Origin: Diacronema lutheri
Lineage: Eukaryota > Haptophyta > Pavlovophyceae > Pavlovales > Pavlovaceae
DNA: 64,000 nt
Direction of reading: 5' to 3'
Assembly: GCA_019448385.1 (NCBI GenBank)
Contig: JAGTXO010000003.1
Location: 186,001 to 250,000 of the forward strand
Numbering within the stretch: position 1 is the stretch's first letter; every line of letters begins with the position of its first letter. Under the pieces are notes generated by a model that was given only the letters and a program-made list of their open reading frames with translations, did not search any database and was not told where the DNA came from. Shown one piece after another: positions 32,605-43,340 of this stretch. A program made the position numbers and the translations under genes.

Positions 32605-34378
32605 CTACTGCCGACGCGGCTCCCGCGCGCGCGGACTACTACGCCGGGCAGATCGCCGCAGACGCACGTGAGTGCACACGTGCGGACAAGGCGCACACGC
32701 TCGACGTCCAGTTAGCGCACGTGCACGTGCGCGCCACTGGTCACATTTGAGCGTCCGTGCTCGCCCACAGCGTCGCCATCCACAAGATGCGCGCTGGAGC
32801 CATCCAAGCAGGGCTCTGCCTGCTCGGCTTCCGCAAGGCAATTTGGGCCGCGGACAGCGGACAGCGGACGGCGTGCGCGTGCGAGGTGCGAAAGGAGGAA
32901 GAAGGTAGGGAGAGTTGTGTGTGTGTGGGGGGGGGGGGGGGGGGGGGGGCACAGCGGCCGCCGGAGACGAGGACGCACTCACCGCTGTTGGCAATGCGCG
33001 CGTCACGGAGACAACTTGGCGGGCCTCGCACGCAGCTGGGCCGATCGCCGCCGTAGAGATGTCTGCAGCCGTCTCCGCGATGCCGATCGTCGCATCTGTT
33101 GGCACCGCTGCCATCTGCCGCACCCGCGGCCAGGCTGCCGGCAAGGTCGGCGCGTCGGGCTCCGAGCTCGGCCACGCAGGCGATGCGGCCGACGGCGGTG
33201 ACGCTGAGCCCAGCGCCGGGTCCAACGGCTCCACGTCGAGCCGGCTGTGAACGAGCATGCTCGCACCACTTGCCCACGCCAGCGCGTCGGACTCAGGCAC
33301 GTTGTAGATCTGCGCGGGCAACGCGCGTGCGTGCGGCAGGCGCGCGCGCGAGCTTTCAGGCCACGCGCGCGTGCCGCGCGGGAGGACGGGGCGGTTGCGG
33401 CTGCGCTCGACCGCCGGTCGCGGCACCGAGCGACTGTGCGCGCCGCCGCACGTTGTAGTCGTCGCACGGAAGCCAAGCCTCGTTGCGGAGCACGATGGCG
33501 ACAAGGTGCCCGCTCATCGGCCCCTCGCCCACGTGCACCACGCCGGCGACGGGGAGGTGGTCGCGCCCGCCGAGCAGCAGCCGCGGCGCGCACACGAGCG
33601 CGCGGTTGTTCTTGCACTGCGAGCCATTGCCGCGCGTCGTGCGCGGCGCCTCGACAGCAATGCTGGCTGGCGTGAGCACGCCCGAGTGGCCCGCGTTCGT
33701 GTGGCGATCCCGCGGCGGCCCAGCGGCGCCCCCCAGAGCGTGTGCAAGCGCGCGCGCCGCATCGCCGCCGACGCTGACGAGTACGGCGATGCCCTCGCCG
33801 GCCTCTGAAGGCACGGCGATCTGCTCGAGCACTGGCCCGACGCGTGTGTCGGCTTCAAAGGCCGCAGCGAGCCCGGGCACTCGGCCGAGCAGCAACCGGA
33901 AGAACTCAGCGGCATCCTGCGGCGTCCTTCGCGCGCCACGGCCCGAGATGACGTCGATGACGGACACAAGACACAGCCGTGTCGGCGCCCTGGTGTCCTC
34001 GATCAGCGTGCCAAAGTCCCGAAAACGCGCCCTCTCGACGCTGTTGGCACGGCGCGAAGCGGAGCGAAGCATCGCACGGAGCATGTTCAGGGCGAAGAGC
34101 GATTGCATAAGGACGGTCGTGTAGCACGCGCTGCCCTCGTTTTTCGCGCCTGCGCCGCGCCGCGCAGCGCCGGGTGTGCGGGGTGCGCACGCACGGTTTG
34201 CGGCGGGATGGAGGGAGGCTGGCTGGGCGCGCGCCGAGCCCGGCAAGCCGTGCAGGCGCTCACCACGCGGCACGCCGGGCACTCTCACCGGCCACATCGG
34301 GCCGTCAAACGCGTCTTCCACAGGCTGCCGACCGACGACGTAAAACTTGCTCAAGGCGCCGCGCCGTGCACGCGCCAT
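32605..34378 (-). CDS. Ubiquitin-specific peptidase (C19 family)
   Basis: Deubiquitinase-type cysteine peptidase. The Cys box is KNEGSACYTTVLMQSLFALN (near 34100-34140) and the His box GHLVAIVLRNEAWLPCDDYN (near 33452-33510). Between them are LCLVSVIDVISGRGARRTP and QDAAEFFRLLLGRVPG, as expected for the QQDA..F..LL motif. An in-phase GT-AG intron 33451-33310 (142 bp) joins DDYN to IYNVPESDALAWASGASMLV, which restores the C-terminal strand of the family (DD..V..V....L..A..L). The start is uncertain: ATG 34378 is in frame, and an acceptor-like GCGCAG at 34154-34150 could mean the N-terminus lies on another exon. The 3' end beyond about 32920 contains a C tract (minus sense) and may be intron plus a further exon, so 32605 is only the end of the open frame. 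Catalytic residues are intact. It lies within the accessory island. Confidence 0.75.
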
Positions 34379-35899
34379 GCGCGCGCTGTTGCGGGCTGCG
34401 CAGCAGGGACGACGGGGGAATTGGCGAGCGAGGGTTGGGCGCAGATCAGCGTGGTGGCGCGGCAAGACGAGCGCGCGCCGGGCGCCTGGCGCGGAGGCGC
34501 CCCGCGCGAGGACGCGAGCCGCTTCTCGCACCGGACGGGCGCCCACGCGCAAGCCGGCTTTCGAGGGCTGGTGGATGGTGGCAGATGCCGAAACGGACAC
34601 ATGGAATGATGCGTCGGCGGCGCGAGCGCGGGACGATCTTGCCCGGGCAATTTTGCGCACGCTGCCAGCGCGCGTATGCGTGCGCATGCAGCGGGCGGCG
34701 CGCACGTTGCGCGTGACGGGGCGCCGAGCGGCACACCGGCGGGGACGCGCTCGCCGCTGCCGTGGCATCGTACGCTGCCTGCGTGCTGGCCCGCACGCAC
34801 GTTGCCGGCGCGAGGGGACGGCGAGTGCGCCTCGGCCGAACAGGCGCGAACGTTACGCCCGAGCGCGTGGCCGGGCCCCGCCGACTGCACGCAGCGCCGG
34901 CCCAGGCGCGCATCCGCCCGACGCGGATTTGGACGACGCATCGACCGGCACGCCGAGCGTCTGCGCCCGCCTCGCGGCCGGTCGCGCCGGCCCCTCTTCG
35001 GCCCGAGGCCGCACGTCCGCCGCGCGCCGCTTTGGCGCGCGGCGCGGCGCTCCCGGAACGCGCATGGCACACGCGCGGTGCGCGGGCACGCCCGCAACGC
35101 GCCATTCCAGCGCGAGCAGTTCGGCAAGCTTGCAGCGCGCGAGCAGCCGGGCATGTGCCGCGGAAACACAGTTCGCTGTGTGCGCCGGCCGCGACGACAC
35201 GGCGTAGCGGCGCGAGGCTGGCCGCCGGGGCCACGGGCGTACTGCCGTGGCGCGACGCCATGGTATGAGCATTAAATTCATCGGGGGGTGGGGTGGGGGG
35301 GGGGGGGGGGGGGGGGGCGCGTTGTGCGCACTTGGCGCGCGAGTAGTGCGAGTGGCGGGCGAGCCTCGTCGCCCACGGAGCCCGCCCCCGGCTCGGCGGC
35401 GCGCCGCCTGCTCGCCGGGTCGCGCACCGCCGTCGCCGCCGCTGCGCACTTGCCCAGCTTGCCGGCAGGCGGCAGGCGGCGGCGACGGCGGCGGCGGCGG
35501 CTGCGGCTGCGGCGCGAGCGCGACGCCGGGCGGCGGCAGCGCCGACGGCACGCGCGCAGCGGCGACCCACGCGGCGGCGGGCAGCGCGCCAGCGTGAGGC
35601 CCCTGCGCGCCGGCCGCATTGGCGCCGCCCTGCGCGCCCTAGAAGGGCGCGCAGGTACGCGGGCCGGTCGCGCGGCGCGCGGTGCTGGCGAGCACCCGAC
35701 GGCTGCGCGTCGGCGCGAGCGGCGCGGCGGGCGTCGCGCCGGCGGGTGCTGGCCAGCACCGCGCGCCGGCGGCGCGCCCGCCGCCAGCGCGCCGCCCGCC
35801 GCCGGCGCCGCGCGCGCCGTCCGCGCCCGCCGCCACCGCGCGCCGCCGCCGCGCATTCGCGCGCGGCGGCGACGGCGGCCGCGGCGAGCGCCGCCGCCG
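34379..35899. other. 1.5-kb stretch without a confident gene; poly-G at 35295-35317
   Basis: GC-rich open frames lack recognisable domains. On the minus strand the G run reads as a C tract, followed by ATGAATTTAATGCTCATACC and then GGCAG, which again resembles an intron 3' end. Unidentified upstream exons of the peptidase gene could lie here. Positions 35640-35870 are an Arg/Ala-type GC repeat with no support for coding. Confidence 0.3.
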
Positions 35900-38286
35900 C
35901 CGCCTCGCCACCGCTGACCGCGCGGAGCACCTCTTTGAAGACGACGCTGCGCGTCACGAGGTCCGGGCCGAGCGCAAAGCGGACGCGCGACGTGTGCCCG
36001 ACGCGCGAAGCGGCCACGTGGAGCTGGCCGTGCGTGAAGCACGGCTCGGCGAGCCACACGCCCGCGCACCCGAGCGCTTGCCCCTGCGCCTCGTTACGCC
36101 GGCCGCACCGGGGAACTGGCGGCGCATCCGCACAAGCGCGAACGTGCCGTCGTCGGGCGAGTGGTGGTCGACACGCGCGACGAGCACGGTGCTGTCGCGC
36201 CCGGCGGCCGCGCCGGGGCGTGCGCACTCGAGCAGCCGGCCGCCGGCGCGCACGCCGCGCACGATCAGCCGCGTGCCGCCGCACAGCCCCTCGCCGGGCG
36301 AGAGGTTGCGCGGCAGCATCACCACCATCCCGGGCTTCAGGTCGAGGACGCGGTGCGGCATCTGCGCGTGCTCGAGCGAGTCGAGGAATTCGACCGACGC
36401 CCGCGCAATCTGCTTGCCCGCCCCGTCGTCGCGCCAGCTCGTCCGCCGACGCGCACCTCGCCGCCGCGCCCGGGAAGCGGCCGATCGCCAGCCAGTTGAT
36501 CCGCGCCACGTCCGTCTGCTTGGCGCAGAGCACCGCGCGGTCGCACAGCGAGCCGTCGTCGGTCCAACACGTCGCGCCGTGGACAAAGTCGTCACGAGCT
36601 CCGTCGGGTAGGCCGAGCCCACGCGGATGGGGACGCCGCCGACGGCCTCGGGCAGCTGCACGGGATCGAGCGGGAATGCGCCGGGCATGGCCCCGGCCGC
36701 CGGCACCGCCGCGGGAACGGCGCCGTCGCCGGGGCTGCGCAGCAGCTCCGCCCACTCGCCCGCGCCGAGCGCGTCGCCCGTGTCGCGCGCCGCGCTCGAG
36801 GCGCGAACGTTCTCGACCAAGGCGTGCTGCCGATCGTGCTGCCACGGCGCCGAGTACTTGAGGCAGGAGCGCACGATCTGCGCGCGCGAGCCGCGCCGCA
36901 CCACCGGCAAGCACTGGCGAAAGTCGCCGGCGAGCAGCAGCGTCTCGCCGCCGAAGCGCTCGTCGACGCCCGTCACGTCGCGCAAACACCGATCAGGCGA
37001 GTCGAGGTGGCACCGCGTCTGCATCGGCGCCTCGTCCCACACGACCAGCCGCCGCGGCGGCCAGGGAGCGCCCGCGCTCGGAGCGCGGCACGCCATTGAA
37101 CGGCTTGCCCGTCGGAGTCGGCACCGCCGGGCACCTTGAAGGTCAAGTGGAAGGTGCGGCCGTCGGGCAGCAGCGTGGCGGCGACGCCCGAGGACGCGCC
37201 CACGACGACCGCGTGCCCATCCGCGCGCACGGCGGCGATAATGGCGCGCTCGACGAACGTCTTGCCCGTTCCGCCCGGCGCGTCGCAAAGATGCAGCCGG
37301 TTGCCCACGCCGCGCAGCGCCGATTTGACGACCGCGCCGTGGAGCGCGCACTGCTGGCCGCCCTCGGCCATCGCCGCGCGCGCCGCCGCCGCGCTCGCAG
37401 CCCGCTCGGCGCGATGGTAGCCCTGCGCGCGCGCGAGCTCGCGCCCGCCCGGCCCGGCCGGCGCGCGCGCCGTGCGCAGACCGGCCACCGCCGCGAGCGC
37501 CGCCGCGCGCTCGCGCTCGTCGGGCACGTACAGCCCCGTGGAGTCGAACGTGTCGGCCCAGGCGGGCACGCCGTACGAGGCGAAGGCGTCCGAGCCGGGC
37601 TGCGGCCGCTGCTCGGCGCGCTTCAGGAGCATGACCCCGCACACGTTCCACTTGGTGCCAAACATCGAGCCCGTGAGCCCCGTGTAGACGCGGTCGAGCT
37701 GCGTGGCGATGGCGCAGACGTCCTCGTGCCGGATCTCGTCGACCGGTTCGCGCCGCGCGTCGACGAGCGGCACGACGCGCTCGGAGCCCGCCCACGTGAA
37801 CGTGCGCGTCGACATGTTCAGCCGCGTGTGCGCGAGCGTGTCGTCCTCGTACTTGGGCTTGACGGCGGGCGAGAGCTTGCCGCGCACCTCCTCCTTCGAG
37901 AGGCCGCGCGTGTTGAGCAGCTCCTTCTGGCGCGCGTGCACCGTCTCGACGCGCTGATCGTCGATGGCGCGCAGGGCGCCAAAGTAGGCGTCCATCTGCG
38001 CGAGCGGCGCGCCTTCAATCGGCAGCTCCTTGTCGGTCACGCCGGCCGTGTACGCCGCCTTGTCGACGTCCGTCGGCCCGTACATGGTGCCAAAGTTGCC
38101 GTCGCCCGTGAGCTCGGGCCAGTCGACGACGCAGGGCGGCGAGACGAAGGCGAGCGCGCGGCGCGACGGCCCGTAGCTCAGCTTGTCGACCGTGCGCGCC
38201 TGCTCGCTCGGCTTGACCGGCCGCGTGCTCACGATCTCGCAGTTGACGAGCGCCGCGTCGAAGGCGCGCAGGTCGATGGCGGCCAT
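35900..38286 (-). pseudogene. Pif1-family helicase with extra N-terminal domain, frameshifted
   Basis: From ATG 38286 an open N-terminal region of about 300 residues (DLRAFDAALVNCEIVSTRPV onward) precedes the helicase. That region includes GDGNFGTMYGPTDVDKAAYT and a Trp/Phe-rich end. It is unidentified; its pattern recalls ssDNA-binding proteins of large DNA viruses, which is only a guess. Helicase motifs follow: CDAPGGTGKTF (about 37262-37290), RRLVVWDEAPMQ (about 37016-37050), LLLAGDFRQCLPVV (about 36900-36945), MVVMLPRNLSPGEGLC (about 36280-36330), EAQGQAL and CFTHGQLHVAASRVG (about 36000-36050). Reading them requires at least four frame changes, and codons around the conserved QGQ motif seem deleted, so this copy is broken unless the sequence has errors. 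The motif set is closest to Pif1 helicases of Helitron-type elements and viruses. No HUH replication-initiator motif was seen. Confidence 0.75.
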
Positions 38287-38761
38287 GGTCGTTGTGCGCG
38301 GGAGATCACGCTGCAGGCGGCTCCACAGTAGGTTCGAGAAAAAAAAAAGCTGGGCCAACGGTCAGTCGAGCGCCACAAGCAATCCTCGGGAGCCGGTGGC
38401 CCAACCCAACCCAACGATCTTCGTCGCCACCCTTCGCGCGTTTTCCGTTCGCGCCCAAGCAGACAATGAGACCACAATCTCGGTGCTGCTCGGCGCGATG
38501 ATGGGCCTCAGCGGCTCGGTGGCGATCGTGCTCTACGTGCGCGCGCGACGTCGCGAGGTGCAGCACGGGCGCGTGGCGACGCCGCGCATCATCCAGCGCC
38601 AGCTCGAGCTGCAGCTGCCGTGGGGCCGGCCGGACGAGGCATCCGTCGCCTCGCGTGCCGAAACGCCGGGCGTCGAGGCCGCGTCGCGCTCGGTGCGCGA
38701 CGCGGCGCCCGAGCCGGACCCGGACGAGGGCTACGTGCGCGTGGCGAGCGCGGCGTTCTGA
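38276..38761 (+). CDS. Small single-pass membrane protein (hypothetical)
   Basis: The open frame ends at 38761 with VASAAF. The convincing part starts near 38460: NETTISVLLGAMMGLSGSVA followed by IVLYVRARRREV, one transmembrane helix with a basic cytosolic flank, then RIIQRQLELQLPWG and an acidic tail. CAAGCAG at 38456-38462 could be a 3' splice site. In-frame ATGs are at 38276, 38498 and 38501; the first overlaps the antisense helicase start. No family recognised. Confidence 0.4.
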   Translation: MAAMVVVRGRSRCRRLHSRFEKKKSWANGQSSATSNPREPVAQPNPTIFVATLRAFSVRAQADNETTISVLLGAMMGLSGSVAIVLYVRARRREVQHGRVATPRIIQRQLELQLPWGRPDEASVASRAETPGVEAASRSVRDAAPEPDPDEGYVRVASAAF

Positions 38762-38842
38762 GGCGCGCACGACGTCGCCCAGCCAGAGCAGCCCGGGGCG
38801 GGGCGAGTCCGGCTGCGCGGAGGTCCGGCTCGAGCGGGCGGG

Positions 38843-39733
38843 CGCCATGCTCTGAGGCGCCGCCGCTTTCTAAAAGGGTGTAGGGTGTAGGGTGTAGGAT
38901 GCAAAACAAGCCCTCCCCACATTTGGGCCCGACGTCATTCCTTCTTCGAAGCCGTGACGTTACTCACATACGAGTACTTTTACTTAGTGTAGGATGTATC
39001 TATTCTCTAAGTATTTGCATAGTGTAGGGTGTAGGATAAGTACGGTTACGAAAGTCCTACAGGGAGTGAAGGAATGACGCTGTGACGAAAGAAGGAATGA
39101 CGTCGGGCCCAGATGTGGGGAGGGCTTGTTTTGCATCCTACACCCTACACCCTACACCCTTTTGAAAAGCGGCGGCGCCTCAGAGCATGGCGGCTCGACA
39201 GCATGGCGCCTATACAGCATGGCGTCGTCCAGCGTCACGCCGCGTCGTGGTCCTGCCGCTCCTCCGTGGCGCACGGATGGCGCTCCTCCGTGACGCAGCC
39301 GAACGACGTCGCGGCGTCACGGCCCGGGCGCAGTCGCCATCCTGGACGCCACGCTGGACGACGCCATGCTGTCGAGGCGCCATGCTGTCGAGCCGCCATG
39401 CTCCGAGGCGCCGCCGCTTTCTAAAAGGGTGTAGGGTGTAGGGTGTAGGATGCAAAACAAGCCCTCCCCACATTTGGGCCCGACGTCATTCCTTCTTTCG
39501 TCACAGCGTCATTCCTTCTCCCCCCTATGGGACTTTCATAACCGTACTTATCCTACACCCTACACTATGCAAATACCTAGAGAATAGATACATCCTACAC
39601 TAAGTAAAGGTACTCGTATGTGAGTAACGTCACGGCTTCGAAGAAGGAATGACGTCGGGCCCAAATGTGGGGAGGGCTTGTTTTGCATCCTACACCCTAC
39701 ACCCTACACCCTTTTGGAAAGCGGCGCCGAAGG
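38843..39733. repeat. 891-bp nested palindrome made of two inverted fold-back elements
   Basis: Unit 1 (38843-39190) has terminal inverted arms of about 100 bp starting GCCATGCTCTGAGGCGCC. Unit 2 (39396-39733) is the same element in the opposite orientation. The middle (39191-39395) is itself inverted-repeat, for example GGCGTCGTCCAGCGT at 39221 against its complement at 39351-39365. Each arm carries three tandem AGGGTGT heptamers. The interiors are clearly AT-richer than the surroundings. The structure fits a non-autonomous fold-back or MITE-like element that inserted twice or duplicated as an inverted dimer. No coding capacity is seen. Confidence 0.9.
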
Positions 39734-40143
39734 TGGGAGGATGCCACCCGTATGCGCGCGTTTGAACGTGCGCGGACGGCCGTTGGCTTCGCGCCCTTTC
39801 GCCCACGGTTTGCGCGCCAACGGACCAGTCCTCCGCGGGCGCCGCGCATCGTCTCAGGGGCGGTCGGTGTGGTACGCCGCGCGCATCGTCAGCGCCGCGG
39901 CGTCGAGCTCGGCGAGCGAGGGCGCGTACGTGACGCCGCTCAGCACCTCGTCCGCGCCCGCCCTCGTCGCGCTCGCCGCCTCCGCAGTGCGCGCAGGCGG
40001 CTTCGTGACGGCACGCGAGGCCACGCCGCGCGCCGCAGGTGCCTTCGCGCGCTGCATCGTCTGTCTGCCGGTCCGACGCGCTCTGCTCTGAACGAACGGA
40101 CGGCACGCCCGACGAGATCTCGTCGCGTGCACGCTCGCACAGC

Positions 40144-40976
40144 ATGTACCCCCAGAACGTCTCCGAGCTGCTGCCCGACGAGATCTTCGGCGACGAGCTG
40201 CTCGTCGACCGGCACTACCGCGTGCGCATCCTTCAGCGCGTCGCCCGCCGCCGCGATGCGGCCGAGGCCAACTTTTGGCTCGACGGCGGGCCCGCCGACT
40301 CGGTCGTCGGCGCGTGCATGTGCGGCCGAATCTACGCGCTCAAGTGCATGGGCCGGCTCGTCCGCGGCGCCCGGATCCTCGCGCTGCTGCGCAAAAATGT
40401 GGCGCTCGCCACGTGCCGCGCACACCTCATGGGCCACATGCTCCAGCGCATCGTCGGCGACAGCGGCGTCGCGCGGCTGCTGCAGCTGGTTGCAGCTCGT
40501 TCGCGAGGATCACGACACGCTCAACGCCGAGCACCAGGCCTTGGAAGCACAGCATGACACCGGCCAAGTCATGCGACGGCATGTGCGCGCGCGCCGACGC
40601 GCTCTCCAAGGACCTCGCACGGGCGCACGAGCACGCTCACAAGCTCGATGGCTATCTGGTGTGGTGCAGCGAGCGCCTCGGTGAGAGTGACTCTTTCAAC
40701 GGAGCGCTCGAGAACCTGAACACGCGGTGCAGCATGAGATGTGCTGGCTCCACGCCGAGATGTCGTCGCTCGTTGCGAGTTCGCCCGAGGCTTACGCGAA
40801 CGACAGCGAGGCCACCGACTTCAAGGACCACGGCGTGTGCGTCGAGTTCGATGTCTTCAACCGCGACGGGGTCGAGGGCGCGCCCGTGCCCGCGACCGCG
40901 CCCACGAAGGCAGAGCCGGGCATCGAGTCCGAGTGCATCGCGCCCGCACAGGCAGAGCCGGGCAGCGAGTCCGAAG

Positions 40977-41009
<33 letters not shown>

Positions 41010-41050
41010 GGCAGAGCCGCGCACCGAGCCCAAGTGAGCCAACGTGCCGC
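40144..41050 (+). pseudogene. Decayed gene, function unknown
   Basis: From ATG 40144 the frame reads MYPQNVSELLPDEIFGDELL, DRHYRVRILQRVARRRDAAE and further amphipathic helices to about 40490. There a near-duplication (GCAGCTGGTTGCAGCTCGTT) shifts the frame. The sense then continues in another frame as LVREDHDTLNAEHQALEAQH, and after a further shift as ADALSKDLARAHEHAHKLDG and later VCVEFDVFNRDGVEGAPV. The pattern is a helical or coiled-coil protein with at least two frameshifts. I do not recognise the family. Confidence 0.5.
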
Positions 41051-41663
41051 CGAACTCGCCCAAGCTCTCGTCGGTCGACAGTCAGGCCACCGAGTACAAG
41101 ACTTCCTACGCGAACTCACGTGCTCGCCACCTGCAACGCCTCGAGTTTACGCACGCGTTCGAGTCTGTGCAGGCCGAGGTCGCTTAGCCAAAGCGCGCCA
41201 AGGTTCCGGCCACCGGCGCATCCAGCCGCTGGCTGCGCAACACGGCGGTGCGCAACACCCGCAGCTCGGCCAACGGCAAGTAGCGCGCCGGCGCAGCGCA
41301 CGGTATGCCGCGGCGAGCTCAGTCGCGAAGAGTGTCCGACTGGCCGCGCCCTCCACGGGGTGCACGCGCACTCGGCGCGGTCCGGTCAGTCAGGGGGCCT
41401 CAGCTTGCGCGATGCCAGTTGCGAGCCCCCCCGGAATCCGCCATTCTATTCTACTAGGCGTAAATCACCCAAGCCCTTCCGGTCGCCCGCATTCCGGGGT
41501 CGGACCCTCCGTCGGCCCGGCTCGGGCCCTCCGTCCGCCGCGCCCGCTCGACCCCGAATTCTACTCCAAATCGGCCGGTCAGGAGGGTGTCTCGGTCCTA
41601 GGCTCGTCATAAGCCTCGCCCCGACCCCTCGAGCGCTCATTGGCTGGCTTTTAACCCTTGATT

Positions 41664-41681
41664 GTACGACCCGGGTCGTAC
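41664..41681. repeat. 18-bp perfect palindrome
   Basis: GTACGACCCGGGTCGTAC reads the same on both strands. It lies 43 bp before the diverged 38-bp repeat copy at the right edge of the island. Confidence 0.95.
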
Positions 41682-41724
41682 TCTCAGCCTTACACTGGCC
41701 GGACCAGCCCGGACCGCGCCCTAT

Positions 41725-41765
41725 ATACTAACGACGCTTTCCGACGGGTCAACAGATGGGGTCAG
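41725..41765. repeat. 38-bp dispersed repeat, diverged copy B
   Basis: Starts ATACTAACGACGCTTTCC and ends GGGGTCAG. It has the same orientation as copies A and C and aligns to them with substitutions and small gaps in the middle. It lies about 31 kb from copy A, at the other side of the accessory genes. Confidence 0.55.
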
Positions 41766-41816
41766 GAAGTGCGCAGCGAGGCGCCAGGCGGAGCAGGCCC
41801 AAAGGCCCACACGCGC

Positions 41817-42739
41817 CTAGCCACCGCGCGCCGCCGCCCGCGCGCCGCCGCACCGGTGGCCGCCGTCAAAGCAGTTAGTTATGGGGGGCAAGGCCGGCAT
41901 TTCTTTGGCGGCGAGCCGGCGCTCTTCCGCGTGCATCTGTTGCAAAACGTACAGCGCGCGCTCTTTGAGGTCGACGCCGGAGAAGGCCGTGTCCATGAAG
42001 CGCACGCTCCGCCAGTGCTTGCGCCCGACGCACGTCCAAACGCCCACACGCGCTCGGTGCCGTACGGTGATTACATAGGTGCCGGCGAGCTCTGTGATGA
42101 GTGCAAGTTCAGCGGGCGAGACCATCACGAGGTACACGCCCTGCGAATGCAGCACCCACAGCACGAAGGCCTTGGAGGTGGGCACCTCGTACGCCTGGTA
42201 GACGAGGTCCCACGCGAGGATGAACGCGGCGACCGAGCACGAGATAGTGAACGTGTTGAGTAAGAGCGCGACTCGGTGGTAGCGCACCACACGAGCCTCG
42301 TCGCCCATGAACCTTCTTTCGTCGAAGGACGTCGTCATCTGCGGCATCATCACCGCCATCAGCAGCGTGACGACGAGCAGCGTCACATCGAGTCGCGCAT
42401 CGGGCCCGTCCCGTTGGTGATCGCGCGCCACGCAAGAGCGTCGTTCCCGTCCTGCGATGCGATCCAAGCGAACAGCGCGTCGTCGCCTGCGATCGTCGTG
42501 AGGCCGCCCACAGCGTGCTGGCCGAAATCAAAATTGCTCGCGCCGAACGCGCTCGCGGCGCCACGCGGCGGCACTGCGGCGTTGCGCGAGCGCTGCGCTG
42601 CAGCGGCACAGACAAAGGGCAGGTCACGGTGCTCGCCCACGCGCAGACCACACCCCGAGTTGGTCTTCGCCAACCATCGCGCGCGGGATCCCGGGCCATG
42701 CGGATGTTGGGCAGGAAAACTCGCGGAAAACGCATCCAT
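41817..42739 (-). pseudogene. Multi-pass membrane protein, apparently frameshifted
   Basis: From ATG 42739 one frame reads through NFDFGQHAVGGLTTIAGDDA and GNDALAWRAITNGTGP and stops near 42383. One base out of register, the sense continues as LDVTLLVVTLLMAVMMPQMT, then DERRFMGDEARVVRYHRVAL and LLNTFTISCSVAAFILAWDL to a stop at 41817. The second part has about three transmembrane helices and a C-terminal helical region. No GT-AG pair obviously bridges the change, so I call a frameshift, though a sequencing error would make it an intact gene. Family unknown. Confidence 0.5.
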
Positions 42740-43340
42740 CTTTGCATAATTATTCCCTATTGTCCACTTTCAATTTAGCTCCTTTGCGGTCGAATGCACT
42801 GTGAGCCTCTGACCTTCGGAAAATTCAAAATGATTGTGAAGAATGCTCGGGCCTTCTCGAAGTCGGCAGCCGGCAGGGCGCACATGGCAGTGTCGCGCTG
42901 CAGCCCCCTTGCCACGTGCAGAGCACGCAAGGCGCCACGATTGACCGCGCTGCGCAGGTCGTGAGTCGAATCGACCTGGGCGCGTGGCGGCGCCGCGTGG
43001 CCCTCGTGCACGCCTTCGCGCTCGCGCATAGGGCAAGGTACGGCGGCGCGGCGGGTCGCTTGCCAACGCATCATCCGCCAACGCGCCACCCGTGCGCCCC
43101 TTGCGGCGTCCGTAGGCCAGCACTCGCGTGCCCCTGCCCCCGGCATCATGACCGACTCGTGAGCCTCGCGCGGGCGAGGCCCAACCGCCCAAGGCCAAAA
43201 CGTTGACTGGGCTTTTCGGGGCCCCCTCCCGTACTATACACCGGAATCTTGGTGCGCAACGCGGGCCCACTGCAACGGGGCGGCGCCCCACGGCGGCACG
43301 CCAACGCTGCTCGGCGCACGCCTGCGCGCGCACGCGTACC
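42740..43340. other. Upstream region of the zinc-finger gene
   Basis: Starts with an AT-richer patch (about 42735-42800) between divergent genes. The rest is GC-rich without a recognisable frame. It holds a probable promoter and 5' leader for the gene starting at 43341; a CTATACACC-like patch lies near 43235. Confidence 0.4.

Noticed and set aside
10631-41765. Island as a canonical Helitron
   Set aside because: A Pif1-type helicase is present but no HUH Rep motif, no 5'-TC and no CTRR end after the hairpin were found. The 62-kb unit shows an 11-bp target-like duplication, which Helitrons do not make.
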